This document shows positions 28,874 through 38,466 of a stretch of DNA of 64,000 nucleotides, in pieces; position 1 is the first letter of the stretch, and the number at the start of each line of letters is the position of its first letter. The stretch comes from Cognaticolwellia aestuarii (GTDB lineage: Bacteria > Pseudomonadota > Gammaproteobacteria > Enterobacterales > Alteromonadaceae). The position numbers and the translations under genes were made by a program. The DNA lies in assembly GCF_002000025.1 (NCBI RefSeq), contig NZ_MUZV01000005.1:62001-126000 (forward strand), in the 5' to 3' direction. The notes below the pieces were generated by a model. That model saw only the letters and a program-made list of their open reading frames with translations. It was not told where the DNA came from and did not search any database.

Positions 28874-29509
28874 TTATTTCCAGCTTTCGTTAAGTTTATC
28901 AAGATTTAGAGCTAACCATTGTAACGCAATAATAGTAGCAGCATTAGGTATCTTTCCTTCTGCTAGCAATTTTTCAGCATCTTTACGCGCAATAACGTGC
29001 ACTAAAATATCTTCGCCTTCAGTTTCTAAGCCATAAACACCAGCAACATTTTCACTATCAACACAAGCACAATAGAGATGTATACATTCACTCATACCGC
29101 CTGAGCTTGACAGATAATCCATTACCTTAGTGACTTTTTCCGGCAATATATCTAAATTGGCTTCTTCTTTTGCTTCTCTTATTGCGACATCGAGCGGCGC
29201 TTCATTGTCGCAAAACATCCCCGCAATTAATTCCAATTGCCAAGGCCCCGTATTACTGCGTAATGCACCTGGTCGAAACTGTTCAATTAACACCACAGAA
29301 TCAGTTTTTGCATCATAAGGTAATAATGCAACGGCATCACCGCGTTCAAACACCTCTCGAGTGATTACCGGACTATAATCACCAGCGTAGCGCTTATGGC
29401 GAAACTTATATTGATCAAGCGCGAAAAAACCCTGATATTTTCTCGTTTTTTCAACAACCTCCACGTCTGCTAAAGTAAAGCGTAATAAAGGCTCTTTAGT
29501 CATCTTCAC
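28874..29509 (-). CDS. nudF: ADP-ribose pyrophosphatase (Nudix hydrolase NudF)
   Basis: Hydrolyses ADP-ribose to AMP and ribose 5-phosphate. I chose the GTG at 29509 because AGGAG stands seven bases upstream; an in-frame ATG at 29563 would add 18 residues with no counterpart in E. coli NudF. The product is 211 residues. The Nudix box reads Gly-x5-Glu-x7-Arg-Glu-x2-Glu-Glu-x-Asn-Leu, with Asn in place of the usual Gly near the end; all acidic metal ligands are kept. It is the first gene of the nudF-yqiB-cpdA-yqiA-parE operon and is divergent from tolC. Confidence 0.93.
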   Translation of the reverse strand: MKMTKEPLLRFTLADVEVVEKTRKYQGFFALDQYKFRHKRYAGDYSPVITREVFERGDAVALLPYDAKTDSVVLIEQFRPGALRSNTGPWQLELIAGMFCDNEAPLDVAIREAKEEANLDILPEKVTKVMDYLSSSGGMSECIHLYCACVDSENVAGVYGLETEGEDILVHVIARKDAEKLLAEGKIPNAATIIALQWLALNLDKLNESWK

Positions 29510-29802
29510 AGTCGAACTCCTGCTAGCTCTTAAGTAATTTTTCGATACACTAGCACTTAACATTTTGTTACACTAGAATACTTTCCTAAACACTTATTTT
29601 ATTTAGCTAATTCCTTATTCGCGATAAGATAGTAGCAACTAGAAAAATAAAAGTAATAACAAGTTGGTTAATTAATTACTCACTTAGTGAGCTCATTAGC
29701 AAGCTGATAATGCTTAAAAATCAATAAAACACACGACAATATAAGTCGACTAATGCATTAACCACATTGATATAATTTAACTATTATAGGGACCGCTCTA
29801 AC

Positions 29803-31137
29803 ATGAAAAAAACATTAACCGCGTCATTTATTGGCCTGGTATGCGCTGCAAGTAGCTACTTAGCGAATGCCGAAGACTTATTATCAGTATACCAGCAAGC
29901 ACAAGCTAATGATCCGGTTGTTTTAGGTGCACATGCTAGATTTTTAGCAACAGAAGAAGGCATTGAGCAAGCCCGTGCTGTTTTATTACCTCAAATTAAC
30001 GGCTCAGCTTCATACTCTGATGGCAAAAGTGAAGCCATTAATACCTTAACGGGCAAAGTAGTGAATACTGATGTTGAAAATTTCACTTACGGTGCGACCT
30101 TAAGTATGGAGTTGTACCGTCATTCAACATGGTTACGTTTAGATAATGCGAAAAAGCTCGCTCACCAAAGCGACATTGCTTACCAAGTTGCCAAACAAGA
30201 CTTAATTGTTAGAGTCACTCAAGCCTATTTTGATGTGCTCAGTGCAAAAGATGATTTAGAGTTTTCAATTGCCGAAAAAACTGCAATTGAACGTCAATTA
30301 GAACAAACTAAACAACGCTTTTCAGTAGGTTTAACCGCCATAACTGATGTACATGAAGCACAAGCGCAATATGATAATGCGGTAACGGATGAAATAAGAG
30401 CCGAAAACAAAGTCTTTAATGCCGAAGAAGCTCTACGTGTTATTACCAACGTTTATCCACGTGACTTACACATTTTAAATACGGAACGTTTTGGCACTTC
30501 TCGTCCATTTCCAGATAGTGCGAATGAATGGCAACAAACCGCTGAAGCAAAAAACTTAGATTTAATTGCCGAAAAAATTAATGTTGATATAGCAAAAGAA
30601 AACATTAACATTGCCCGTGCAGGACATTATCCATCGCTTGATTTAAATGGTGATTTTACTTCAAGAGATACGGATACTGGCAATATAAACACCACAGCAC
30701 TTGATAGCCATTCTATTGGTATAAAATTAACTGTACCTATTTATTCTGGTGGTTCAATCTCAAGTAGTGTTAGGCAAGCACAAAGTAATTATGTCGTTGC
30801 TAGCCAAAACTTAGCGCAATCACATCGCAACGTAGTACGTAACACACGAAATGCTTACAACACGGTTATTGCTGCAGTATCTGCTATCAAATCATTAGAA
30901 CAAGCGGTAGTTAGTGCGCAAAGTGCATTAAAAGCTACAGAAGCCGGTTTTGAAGTTGGTACTCGTACCATAGTTGATGTGCTAAATAGTACGCGAAACT
31001 TATACAACGCAAAGCGTAACTTATCATCAACTCGCTATGATTATATTCAGAGTGTTTTAACACTTAAGCGTGCAGGTGGAACCATTACTGAGAAAGATCT
31101 AAAAGATATTAACCAAGGTTTGACTGCCGCTAACTAA
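29803..31137 (+). CDS. tolC: Outer-membrane efflux channel TolC
   Basis: A trimeric outer-membrane channel and periplasmic tunnel used by multidrug efflux pumps and type I secretion. The 444 residues begin with a clear signal peptide (1-23, ending Leu-Ala-Asn-Ala). Two OEP repeats follow, each with long helices and short beta strands; the Ser-Ala-Lys-Asp-Asp-Leu-Glu and Arg-Asn-Ala-Tyr-Asn-Thr helices are typical. The divergent nudF operon upstream gives the same arrangement as in E. coli. The leader of about 290 bases should hold both promoters. A bidirectional terminator follows. Confidence 0.96.
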   Translation: MKKTLTASFIGLVCAASSYLANAEDLLSVYQQAQANDPVVLGAHARFLATEEGIEQARAVLLPQINGSASYSDGKSEAINTLTGKVVNTDVENFTYGATLSMELYRHSTWLRLDNAKKLAHQSDIAYQVAKQDLIVRVTQAYFDVLSAKDDLEFSIAEKTAIERQLEQTKQRFSVGLTAITDVHEAQAQYDNAVTDEIRAENKVFNAEEALRVITNVYPRDLHILNTERFGTSRPFPDSANEWQQTAEAKNLDLIAEKINVDIAKENINIARAGHYPSLDLNGDFTSRDTDTGNINTTALDSHSIGIKLTVPIYSGGSISSSVRQAQSNYVVASQNLAQSHRNVVRNTRNAYNTVIAAVSAIKSLEQAVVSAQSALKATEAGFEVGTRTIVDVLNSTRNLYNAKRNLSSTRYDYIQSVLTLKRAGGTITEKDLKDINQGLTAAN

Positions 31138-31166
31138 TAGCCAATCATCCCAAAGTTCAAAGCAAT

Positions 31167-31198
31167 AAAAAAGCAGCTTCAATGCTGCTTTTTTTTTC
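31167..31198. terminator. Bidirectional terminator between tolC and hldE
   Basis: An 11-bp stem (31167-31177 with 31184-31194) flanked by A-runs on the left and T-runs on the right, so it can end transcription of both convergent genes. Confidence 0.9.
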
Positions 31199-31228
31199 AA
31201 ATAAAATATCCCAATCAACGCTATCGAA

Positions 31229-32656
31229 TTAATCTTCTCGTTTTATCGCATTAATAATTTTTGTCGTTGAAATGCCATCTTCAAAATTTAGCACTTTAAC
31301 TTCACCACCAGCAGCAATAACTTCAGTGCCACCAGCAATGTCTTCAACGTTATAATCGCCACCTTTAACCAGTATATCAGGTAAAATATTGGCAATTAGT
31401 CGTTGGGGGGTATCTTCCGTAAACGGCACTACCCAATCAACTGCACCTAGCCCTGCTAATACAGCCATTCGACGATCAACAGGATTCACCGGTCGACCAG
31501 GACCTTTCAATCGAGTTACTGAAGCATCGTCATTAACGGCAACAATTAAACGTGTACCTAAGGTATTTGCAGTAGTTAAATATGATACATGTCCGGCATG
31601 AAGAATATCAAAACAGCCATTAGTCATAACGATAGTTTCGCCACGTGCTTGTGCCAATTCAACTGCAATTTTTAACTGCCCCTCAGACATGACGCCAAAA
31701 CCACTTTCCTGACCTGATGATAACTCGGCCGTTAATTCGGTTTCACTTACTGTTGACGTACCCAACTTGCCAACCACAATACCAGCAGCAATATTCGCTA
31801 TAGCACTGGCTTGAGTAAATTCAGCTTTGGCGGCTATTGCAAGCGCTAACGTTGCTATTACCGTATCGCCTGCCCCCGTAACGTCATAAACTTCTTTTGC
31901 TTGTGTCGGTAAATGAAACTCTTCATGGTCGTGGCGTAACAAGGTCATACCATGCTCACTGCGAGTAACTAGCATAGCGGTTAAGTCTAATTCTTTGAGT
32001 AGCGCTTGTCCTTTGCTAACGATCTCAGCCTCATTTTTACAATGACCAACCACGGCTTCAAATTCAGCTAAATTAGGGGTAATTAATGTTGCACCACGGT
32101 AACGCGAAAAATCCGTTCCTTTGGGATCAACTAATACCGGTATATTGTGTGCTTTTGCAACTTTTATCAGTGCTTGTACATCTGATAATGTGCCTTTGTC
32201 ATAATCTGATAACAATAAAAGATCATGTTGGGCAACTAAAGCTTCGGTGCGCTCAAGCAGTGATGTTTTATCAAGCTCAGCGAACGACTCTTCGAAATCC
32301 AAGCGCAATAATTGCTGATTACGGCTCAAAATACGTAATTTAGTGATCGTTGGATGCGCTGTAGATTGAATAAATTGACAGTCAATATTCATTGCAGACA
32401 AATGTGTTTGCAATGTTTCAGATGCTTCATCTTCGCCAGTAATACCAAGTAAAGTTACTTGACCATTTAACGAAGCAATGTTTAAAGCTACGTTGGCAGC
32501 GCCTCCTGGGCGATCTTCATCTTGGTGTATTTTAACAATCGGCACAGGTGCCTCAGGTGAAATACGTTGTGTTGGCCCATACCAATAGCGATCTAGCATG
32601 ATATCACCAACGACTAAAACACGCGCTTTTTCAAAAGCGGGAATATCTACTTTCAT
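31229..32656 (-). CDS. hldE: Bifunctional heptose kinase/adenylyltransferase HldE
   Basis: A cytoplasmic bifunctional enzyme that makes ADP-D-glycero-beta-D-manno-heptose for the LPS inner core. The 475 residues match E. coli (477). The N-terminal ribokinase-like domain (about 1-315) shows Gly-Asp-Ile-Met-Leu-Asp-Arg-Tyr and the catalytic Gly-Ala-Gly-Asp-Thr. The C-terminal nucleotidyltransferase domain (about 340-475) shows [12 protein letters not shown]. The neighbouring lipid A acyltransferase gene points the other way and fits a cell-envelope locus. In E. coli hldE is next to glnE; here two genes intervene. Confidence 0.96.
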   Translation of the reverse strand: MKVDIPAFEKARVLVVGDIMLDRYWYGPTQRISPEAPVPIVKIHQDEDRPGGAANVALNIASLNGQVTLLGITGEDEASETLQTHLSAMNIDCQFIQSTAHPTITKLRILSRNQQLLRLDFEESFAELDKTSLLERTEALVAQHDLLLLSDYDKGTLSDVQALIKVAKAHNIPVLVDPKGTDFSRYRGATLITPNLAEFEAVVGHCKNEAEIVSKGQALLKELDLTAMLVTRSEHGMTLLRHDHEEFHLPTQAKEVYDVTGAGDTVIATLALAIAAKAEFTQASAIANIAAGIVVGKLGTSTVSETELTAELSSGQESGFGVMSEGQLKIAVELAQARGETIVMTNGCFDILHAGHVSYLTTANTLGTRLIVAVNDDASVTRLKGPGRPVNPVDRRMAVLAGLGAVDWVVPFTEDTPQRLIANILPDILVKGGDYNVEDIAGGTEVIAAGGEVKVLNFEDGISTTKIINAIKRED

Positions 32657-32725
32657 CCTGTGCCCTATAACAGATATAATAACGAATATTGTATCACAAG
32701 CAATTCAATGAGTTGAAATCATCCC

Positions 32726-33664
32726 GTGAGTAAAAACAAAGTTTTACAGCCAAATTTTAAAATATCTTTCCTGTTACCCAAATATTGGCCAACATGGATT
32801 GGTGTATTTATCCTTTACACCATTTCATGGTTGCCTTATCGGTTTCAGCTTTTTCTCGGTAAAATGATCGGGCGTTTATTATACAAAATTGGTTCAAGCC
32901 GAAAAAAAGTTGCCTTACGCAATTTAGAACTTTGCTTTCCTGATATGTCTGATGCTGAAAGACAAATAATGCTAAAACGAAACTTTGAAAACACCGGTAT
33001 TGCACTACTAGAAACCGGTATGGGTTGGTGGTGGCCAAATTGGCGCGTAAAACGTAAAACTAAGGTCATCGGGCTTGAACATATTGAAGAAGCACAAAAG
33101 CAAGGCAAAGGCATATTATTGTTAGCCATGCACTACCTTAGTGTAGAAATAAATTGTCGAGGCATTGGCTATGGTCATCCTATGGTGGTTTTTTATCGCC
33201 CTCATAACAACCCATTAATGGAGTACTTTCAGTTTAGGGGCCGTGGTCGTTCAAATAAATACATGCTTGGAAAGCGCGACGTAAAAGGTTTACTCACCGC
33301 ATTAAAAGAAGGTGAAGCTTGTATTTATTTACCAGATCAAGACTACGGTCGAAATCGTAGTGTTTTTGTACCTTTTTTCGCCGTACCTGATGCAGCATCA
33401 ACAACAGGTACCTTACTGTTTGCTCGACACAAAAATTGCCAAACTCATATGTTAATCCCAACACGTAACGACGATGGTAGTGGCTACACTTTGGAAATAA
33501 AGCCTATGTTAGAAAACTTTCCAACGGGTGATGATACCGCTGATGTACTGAGAGTTAATCAGGAGTTAGAAAAAGCGATTATGGTCAAGCCCGAACAATA
33601 CATGTGGTTACACCGACGCTTCAAAACACGACCTAATGAAGATGATCCATCATTGTATAAATAA
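32726..33664 (+). CDS. lpxL: Lipid A late acyltransferase, LpxL type
   Basis: An inner-membrane enzyme that adds a secondary acyl chain to the Kdo2-lipid A precursor. The 312 residues begin at a GTG (32726). There is one N-terminal membrane anchor (about 24-42), then the catalytic His-x4-Glu motif (His136, Glu141). The Asn-Leu-Glu-Leu-Cys-Phe-Pro, Tyr-Arg-Pro-x-Asn-Asn-Pro-Leu and Asp-Tyr-Gly motifs are typical, and the end Tyr-Met-Trp-Leu-His-Arg-Arg-Phe-Lys-Thr-Arg-Pro is nearly identical to E. coli LpxL. LpxP or LpxM specificity cannot be excluded. It is divergent from hldE. Confidence 0.9.
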   Translation: MSKNKVLQPNFKISFLLPKYWPTWIGVFILYTISWLPYRFQLFLGKMIGRLLYKIGSSRKKVALRNLELCFPDMSDAERQIMLKRNFENTGIALLETGMGWWWPNWRVKRKTKVIGLEHIEEAQKQGKGILLLAMHYLSVEINCRGIGYGHPMVVFYRPHNNPLMEYFQFRGRGRSNKYMLGKRDVKGLLTALKEGEACIYLPDQDYGRNRSVFVPFFAVPDAASTTGTLLFARHKNCQTHMLIPTRNDDGSGYTLEIKPMLENFPTGDDTADVLRVNQELEKAIMVKPEQYMWLHRRFKTRPNEDDPSLYK

Positions 33665-33716
33665 GTATTGTTAGTTATGGTATGTTTCAAGGTGTAAATT
33701 TAACTATAAGTAACTT

Positions 33717-34406
33717 ATGAATTTTTGGATAAGAAACATTATTTTAGCAGTGATTCTTTCTGGCTTAGCAGCAGCTTTATTGATGAACCAAGAATTATTA
33801 TTTTCAATCAGTCAAGAAGCTGCTGACGATATAGCGGCTTCAACGGCTGATGTACACCATGAAGAAAAAAGCACGCCGTTAGCGACAGAAACAGCACGAG
33901 ACGTGCTTCGCCCGAAAGATACTAAAAACGCCGCCGCAGAAGGACTTTCTCGCTTTTACGCCAATTTACATGGTGATATGGACGAGAAAGGCCCCAAAAT
34001 TCGCAATAATATTGTCTATTTACCTGAACCAAGAGGTGACTTGAAAGAAATATTAGAAGCGAAACGTTTAGTCACTCGACCACTGCGTAAAAATTGGACC
34101 GGAAAAACTGAAAACCATCCATTTCGTCTTGGGGAAACGTTATTTCAAAAGCTATCAGAGTATGCCGAAGATAATGGCCTTGAAATAATATGGTGGCTTG
34201 ATCGTGATTTTTTGGTGAAAGATGCTTTTAGAATCAATAAAAATATCATCACTACATCATACCAAGTAGGTAAAGCCATTGAAGGGCATTTTCAAAACGG
34301 TTTATCAGTCTATTTCTGTTATCAACAACGTACAATTGTGTTGATAGAGCACGACATTCCTTATTTAGCAAATGAATGCATGCTACTACCTAAAGTTAAA
34401 CGTTAA
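33717..34406 (+). CDS. Membrane-anchored protein with TcpQ-like C-terminal domain
   Basis: A 229-residue protein with an N-terminal membrane anchor (about 5-24), a low-complexity acidic linker (about 30-85) and a compact C-terminal domain (about 130-225). The domain begins after an Arg-Lys-Asn-Trp motif and has Gly-Glu-Thr-Leu-Phe-Gln-Lys-Leu, Ile-Ile-Trp-Trp-Leu-Asp-Arg-Asp and Gly-Lys-Ala-Ile-Glu. This pattern resembles the TcpQ/PilL-N and secretin-associated STN-like domains that meet pilus or secretion secretins. I recognise it only loosely. It follows lpxL by 52 bases on the same strand and may be co-transcribed. No pilus genes are nearby. Confidence 0.55.
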   Translation: MNFWIRNIILAVILSGLAAALLMNQELLFSISQEAADDIAASTADVHHEEKSTPLATETARDVLRPKDTKNAAAEGLSRFYANLHGDMDEKGPKIRNNIVYLPEPRGDLKEILEAKRLVTRPLRKNWTGKTENHPFRLGETLFQKLSEYAEDNGLEIIWWLDRDFLVKDAFRINKNIITTSYQVGKAIEGHFQNGLSVYFCYQQRTIVLIEHDIPYLANECMLLPKVKR

Positions 34407-34436
34407 TAACATCGCTTGCGCAAACACTAAACATAG

Positions 34437-37334
34437 CTATTGATAGAGCTTGTTTACTATTGTCATCACTTGGCTGTATTCAGCGTCGAACTCTGTAGAC
34501 GCTATCATCGCAGCACTATTTTGTAGGGTGGCGTGATGACCAAAGTCTCGTAACTTACAATAGTTGTTTGTTAAAATTTGCTGCTCTTGTGTGCTAATCA
34601 CTGAGATATTAGCTAAGTATTGCAATAAGCTGATATTGTCTGAATGAACACTTAAGTTGGGGTGCTGCGCACTGTGAACTAACACTAAATACTGCACAAT
34701 GAATTCGATATCAACTAAACCGCCAAGTCCTTGTTTAATATCAATCTCACTTGTTGAAGACTTATCTAAATGTTGACGCATTTTATTACGCATATTTATC
34801 ACATCTTCACGCAATTGCTGCTTATCACGCGCTTTCATTAACACTTGACGTTTAATATCGATAAATTGAGAGGCTAATGTTTGATGACCATATATCACTC
34901 GAGCTCGAACTAAGGCTTGATGCTCCCATGTCCAGGCATCATTCTCCTGATAATGAGCAAAAGTATCAATATGTACCATAAGTAGCCCAGCATTACCTGA
35001 AGGCCGCAAACGCATATCTAATTCATACAAAATACCATTACTCATACGGGTATTAAATAAGTGCATCATGCGTTGTGCCAATTTCAAATAAAACTGCCCG
35101 GCCGAAATTTCCCTAGGCCCTGTGGTCATTTCCTCAAGGTTGGCATCATGAACATAGACTAAATCCAAATCTGAGCTATAGCCAAGCTCAATACCGCCTA
35201 ATTTGCCATAGCCAATGATTGCAAAACCTTTATTAGCGCTATCGAGTCGACTTGAGGGTACACCAAAACGTAGCGATACTTGCTGCCATGCTAAGTTAGC
35301 CACTTCCTCAACTATTGCCTCTGCTAATGCCGTTAAATGATCACTGACTTCAGTAATAGGTAATATACCTGTGATATCAGCCGCAGCAATACGCAATTGC
35401 TTAACTTGCTTAAATTCACGTAACGCGATCATTTGTGCTTCTTGATCGTCGTCAGGAACTCGTAACATAGTTTCACGTAATTCTGCGACATAAGAAGATA
35501 ATAATGGCGGTTGATGAAATAATTTAGGGTCAATTAACTCATCGAGTAAAATGGGATACTTAGCAATATATTCTGCAACCCAGCTACTATTTCGGCACAA
35601 ATGAATAAGCTGCTTCAACGCTCCTTCATTTTCAAATAATAACTCAAGATATGCTGTCCGTGTTGCTACTGTTGTTAGTACGCCAAGTACACGTACTAAT
35701 GTCTGGTCAGTTAGCTTTAAGTTAGCCAAATGCCATAATACTGTTGGGATAAGTTTATCAAGCACTTGTCGACCGCGATTGCCCATACTGCACTTGATCA
35801 TTTCTCGGCGAAAATCTCGCAAAGCTTGCCATATAACATCACTTTGCCAGATCTTTTCTCCATCTGCTTCATGACCTAACTGTGGTGAGTTTTCAATCCA
35901 AGCAATTGATTCTTCATCACTCCACTGGCTGTCCCATAAAGTTGTCCAATATTGATCAACCGCTTGGCGATTAGGACTTTCTTCACCAATTAATTCAACA
36001 AACTGTTGATGAACACCTTGCATATGAAAAGCAAGCTGACTAAGGAAACTTGGCCAATCATGACAGTCGAGATCGGCTAGAATAATAAGTAGGCGTTGCT
36101 GATCTAAATCATTATCAGGCAAAGTTTGTGTTTGTTGATCGTTTAACGCTTGAATTATATTTTCAACGCGACGTAAAAACCGATAACTGTCCGTCAACAC
36201 TTGCGCACTTTGCGCGGTAATTTCTTCATGCTTAACCAATAAAGGCAACACGGTTAGTAAATTGCGATGTTGCAACTCATTAACGCGGCCTCCCCTGATC
36301 ATTTGAAATACCTGGACAATAAATTCAACTTCTCGAATACCGCCAGCACCTAACTTAATATTATTATTGAGCTGTTTACGCCTCACCTCTTGCGCAATCA
36401 TCGCTTTCATACGTCGCAAGCTATCAATGACACTAAAATCAATATATCGACGATATACAAAGGGGCGTAACATATTTGACAGTTGTCCATGATATTGACT
36501 TTCACCAATTAAGCGTGCTTTTAGCATTGCATAACGTTCCCAGTCACGCCCTTGATCCTGATAGTAATTTTCCATGGCGTTAAATGACAAAACAACAGGG
36601 CCACTCTCACCAAACGGCCGTAAACGCATATCAACTCGATAGACAAAACCATCAACGGTTTGCTGGTTTAACGCAGTAATTAATTTTTGCCCCAAACGAG
36701 TAAAAAACAATTGATTGTCGATAGTACGTCTCAGACCTTGCGTTTCACCTGCTTCAGGGTAAACAAATATTAAATCAATATCAGATGAAAAATTTAGCTC
36801 TTGCCCACCTAATTTACCCATACCGTAAACCAATAGCTCTTGTTGTTCACCAGCGCTATTAACGGGAACACCCCACTTGTTGTGACAATACGTAGATAGC
36901 CAGTTATTCGCGGCAATAATTAATTGATCAGCCAATGAAGATAAGCGCTTAAGTGACTCGTCAAGAGATGTAGCCAATAAAAAATCACCAACGCCAATGT
37001 AGGTCATTTCCACTAAACGAAACAAACGCAGGCTGCGGTGCAATTGTTCTTCTGTCGAGCAGTTAGCCAGTTCTTTAGCTAAAGCGGCTTTATAATCGGG
37101 TGTTTCATTTAACAGTAATCGCTCACTGCTAAAGAGCTCAATAACTAACTCAGGTGCCTGCAAAGCACTGCGTAATATGAAATCACTTAACGCTATAGCT
37201 TGCTTAAACAGAGCTAAACGCTCAGCGGATAACTTATCGCTAAAACTGGGGTGTTGTTGGGAGAACTTTAACCAACTATTATTTTGCTGGCTTTCAAGTA
37301 ACGGCGAAAATGGTAATAGTGAAAAAGTAGACAC
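34437..37334 (-). CDS. glnE: Bifunctional glutamine synthetase adenylyltransferase/deadenylase
   Basis: A cytoplasmic enzyme that adenylylates and deadenylylates glutamine synthetase in response to PII. I chose the GTG at 37334, which has GAGG five bases upstream, giving 965 residues (946 in E. coli). A longer frame to 37436 would begin inside the likely operator region. Two nucleotidyltransferase domains are clear: the N-terminal one with Gly-Met-Gly-Lys-Leu-Gly-Gly-Gln-Glu-Leu-Asn-Phe-Ser-Ser-Asp-Ile-Asp, and the C-terminal one with Gly-Tyr-Gly-Lys-Leu-Gly-Gly-Ile-Glu-Leu-Gly-Tyr-Ser-Ser-Asp-Leu-Asp. It is divergent from the lipoprotein gene at 37481. Confidence 0.95.
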   Translation of the reverse strand: MSTFSLLPFSPLLESQQNNSWLKFSQQHPSFSDKLSAERLALFKQAIALSDFILRSALQAPELVIELFSSERLLLNETPDYKAALAKELANCSTEEQLHRSLRLFRLVEMTYIGVGDFLLATSLDESLKRLSSLADQLIIAANNWLSTYCHNKWGVPVNSAGEQQELLVYGMGKLGGQELNFSSDIDLIFVYPEAGETQGLRRTIDNQLFFTRLGQKLITALNQQTVDGFVYRVDMRLRPFGESGPVVLSFNAMENYYQDQGRDWERYAMLKARLIGESQYHGQLSNMLRPFVYRRYIDFSVIDSLRRMKAMIAQEVRRKQLNNNIKLGAGGIREVEFIVQVFQMIRGGRVNELQHRNLLTVLPLLVKHEEITAQSAQVLTDSYRFLRRVENIIQALNDQQTQTLPDNDLDQQRLLIILADLDCHDWPSFLSQLAFHMQGVHQQFVELIGEESPNRQAVDQYWTTLWDSQWSDEESIAWIENSPQLGHEADGEKIWQSDVIWQALRDFRREMIKCSMGNRGRQVLDKLIPTVLWHLANLKLTDQTLVRVLGVLTTVATRTAYLELLFENEGALKQLIHLCRNSSWVAEYIAKYPILLDELIDPKLFHQPPLLSSYVAELRETMLRVPDDDQEAQMIALREFKQVKQLRIAAADITGILPITEVSDHLTALAEAIVEEVANLAWQQVSLRFGVPSSRLDSANKGFAIIGYGKLGGIELGYSSDLDLVYVHDANLEEMTTGPREISAGQFYLKLAQRMMHLFNTRMSNGILYELDMRLRPSGNAGLLMVHIDTFAHYQENDAWTWEHQALVRARVIYGHQTLASQFIDIKRQVLMKARDKQQLREDVINMRNKMRQHLDKSSTSEIDIKQGLGGLVDIEFIVQYLVLVHSAQHPNLSVHSDNISLLQYLANISVISTQEQQILTNNYCKLRDFGHHATLQNSAAMIASTEFDAEYSQVMTIVNKLYQ

Positions 37335-37421
37335 GTTATCCTCGATAAAAGCTACAATGACGAAATTAGCAATAATATGTAATGGTAATAAATTAATTTC
37401 ACTGATTTGTCTAAAATAATA

Positions 37422-37434
37422 GACATAATATGTC
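37422..37434. promoter_or_regulatory. Candidate operator GACATAATATGTC (site 1)
   Basis: Two GACATA half-sites in inverted orientation around one central base, in the gap between glnE and the lipoprotein gene, 47 bases before that gene's start. The same 13 bases recur at 41400 and 41436 ahead of yjfI. The repetition and placement suggest a transcription-factor site; no known factor is assigned. Confidence 0.6.
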
Positions 37435-37480
37435 ATAAGTGATATTAATGAATGATAACCATAGCATTTTTGAGGACACT

Positions 37481-38458
37481 ATGGCAGAAATGCAGCCACT
37501 AAAATCAATTATAATCTTGCTGATGTTCTTGCTCTGCGCTTGTGGAGATCCAATAAAAGAACAAATTGCTCAGCAAATTCCACTCACTGAACAACGTATT
37601 GATTTACTTGCGCAAGCGCTTGATAGCGGACAAGTACGTAATGCTAATTTAATTAAGCAATACGCAGATAGATTACTACAAGATAAACCTGATTATAAAC
37701 CATTAATCGATGAGTTTTTAAAAGATAGTGGCACACAAGGGCCAATGTATCTTGCCTTAGTTGATCGACTTAACACGGTAAAAAATCAACCACAAATGTT
37801 TCAAAATTCTCAAGCTTTATATGATGAATTATTAAACCTTTACCAAGCGGCTGATCCGGTTTTATATTCCGATGCATTGAGTGATCCACTCAATGTTTTA
37901 GCCGATATGTCTGAAGGCACATTACCACGAGTTAATGCGATGTCAAAAGCACAAAGCTTAGCTGCAAACAAAGCTCAAGACTTCGGTACAGGCGAGCAAT
38001 TAATTGGCAACCCTGCATATGGTAATTGGACTACTGGTTCTAATGGTATGTCATTTTGGGCTTGGTATGGCATGTATTCTATGATGGGCGATTTATTTGG
38101 CTCTCGTCGTACTTATTATAATGACTGGGGGCGCAGCCGTAATTACAGTTACTACAATGACTATGGCCGTAAACGCTATAGCTCGCCAGATCAATTACGT
38201 AAGCAAACCGACCTTGACACTCGCACTAAGAAGTCTTTTGAACGTCGTGGCCAAAAATACACTAGCGCCTACAGTAAAAATAGAACTGGCGCTTCAAGTA
38301 TCTCTAGCCAAAGTAAAAGTGCGCAAACCAGTGCTAATCGGTTTACCAGCAAAGCAAGCAATAAAAGTACTTATGCAAAATCAAGTAAAAGTGCCAAAAA
38401 TGCGAGTTTCAGAAACAGTAAAAGTACAACCTCACGTAGCTTTAGACGTGGAAAGTAG
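37481..38458 (+). CDS. Uncharacterised lipoprotein with Tyr/Ser/Arg/Lys-rich tail
   Basis: A 325-residue protein from the ATG at 37481, which has GAGGA five bases before it. A signal peptide ends in a lipobox-like Leu-Leu-Cys-Ala-Cys-Gly, so lipidation is likely. Residues about 25-140 are helical and acidic/neutral (repeat-like Gln/Leu/Asp pattern). A Trp/Tyr/Gly/Met-rich segment follows (about 180-235, including Tyr-Gly-Met-Tyr-Ser-Met-Met-Gly). The last 90 residues are a basic, disordered Ser/Lys/Arg/Asn tail. I do not recognise the family. It is followed at eight bases by the DUF350 gene and preceded by site 1, so it probably belongs to the yjf-type membrane system. E. coli yjfM also codes for a low-complexity lipoprotein in such a cluster, but I cannot show homology. 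Confidence 0.75.
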   Translation: MAEMQPLKSIIILLMFLLCACGDPIKEQIAQQIPLTEQRIDLLAQALDSGQVRNANLIKQYADRLLQDKPDYKPLIDEFLKDSGTQGPMYLALVDRLNTVKNQPQMFQNSQALYDELLNLYQAADPVLYSDALSDPLNVLADMSEGTLPRVNAMSKAQSLAANKAQDFGTGEQLIGNPAYGNWTTGSNGMSFWAWYGMYSMMGDLFGSRRTYYNDWGRSRNYSYYNDYGRKRYSSPDQLRKQTDLDTRTKKSFERRGQKYTSAYSKNRTGASSISSQSKSAQTSANRFTSKASNKSTYAKSSKSAKNASFRNSKSTTSRSFRRGK

Positions 38459-38466
38459 GGATAAAT

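Noticed and set aside
37335-37436. N-terminal extension of glnE
   Set aside because: The extra residues have no counterpart in GlnE, while the GTG at 37334 has a good ribosome site.
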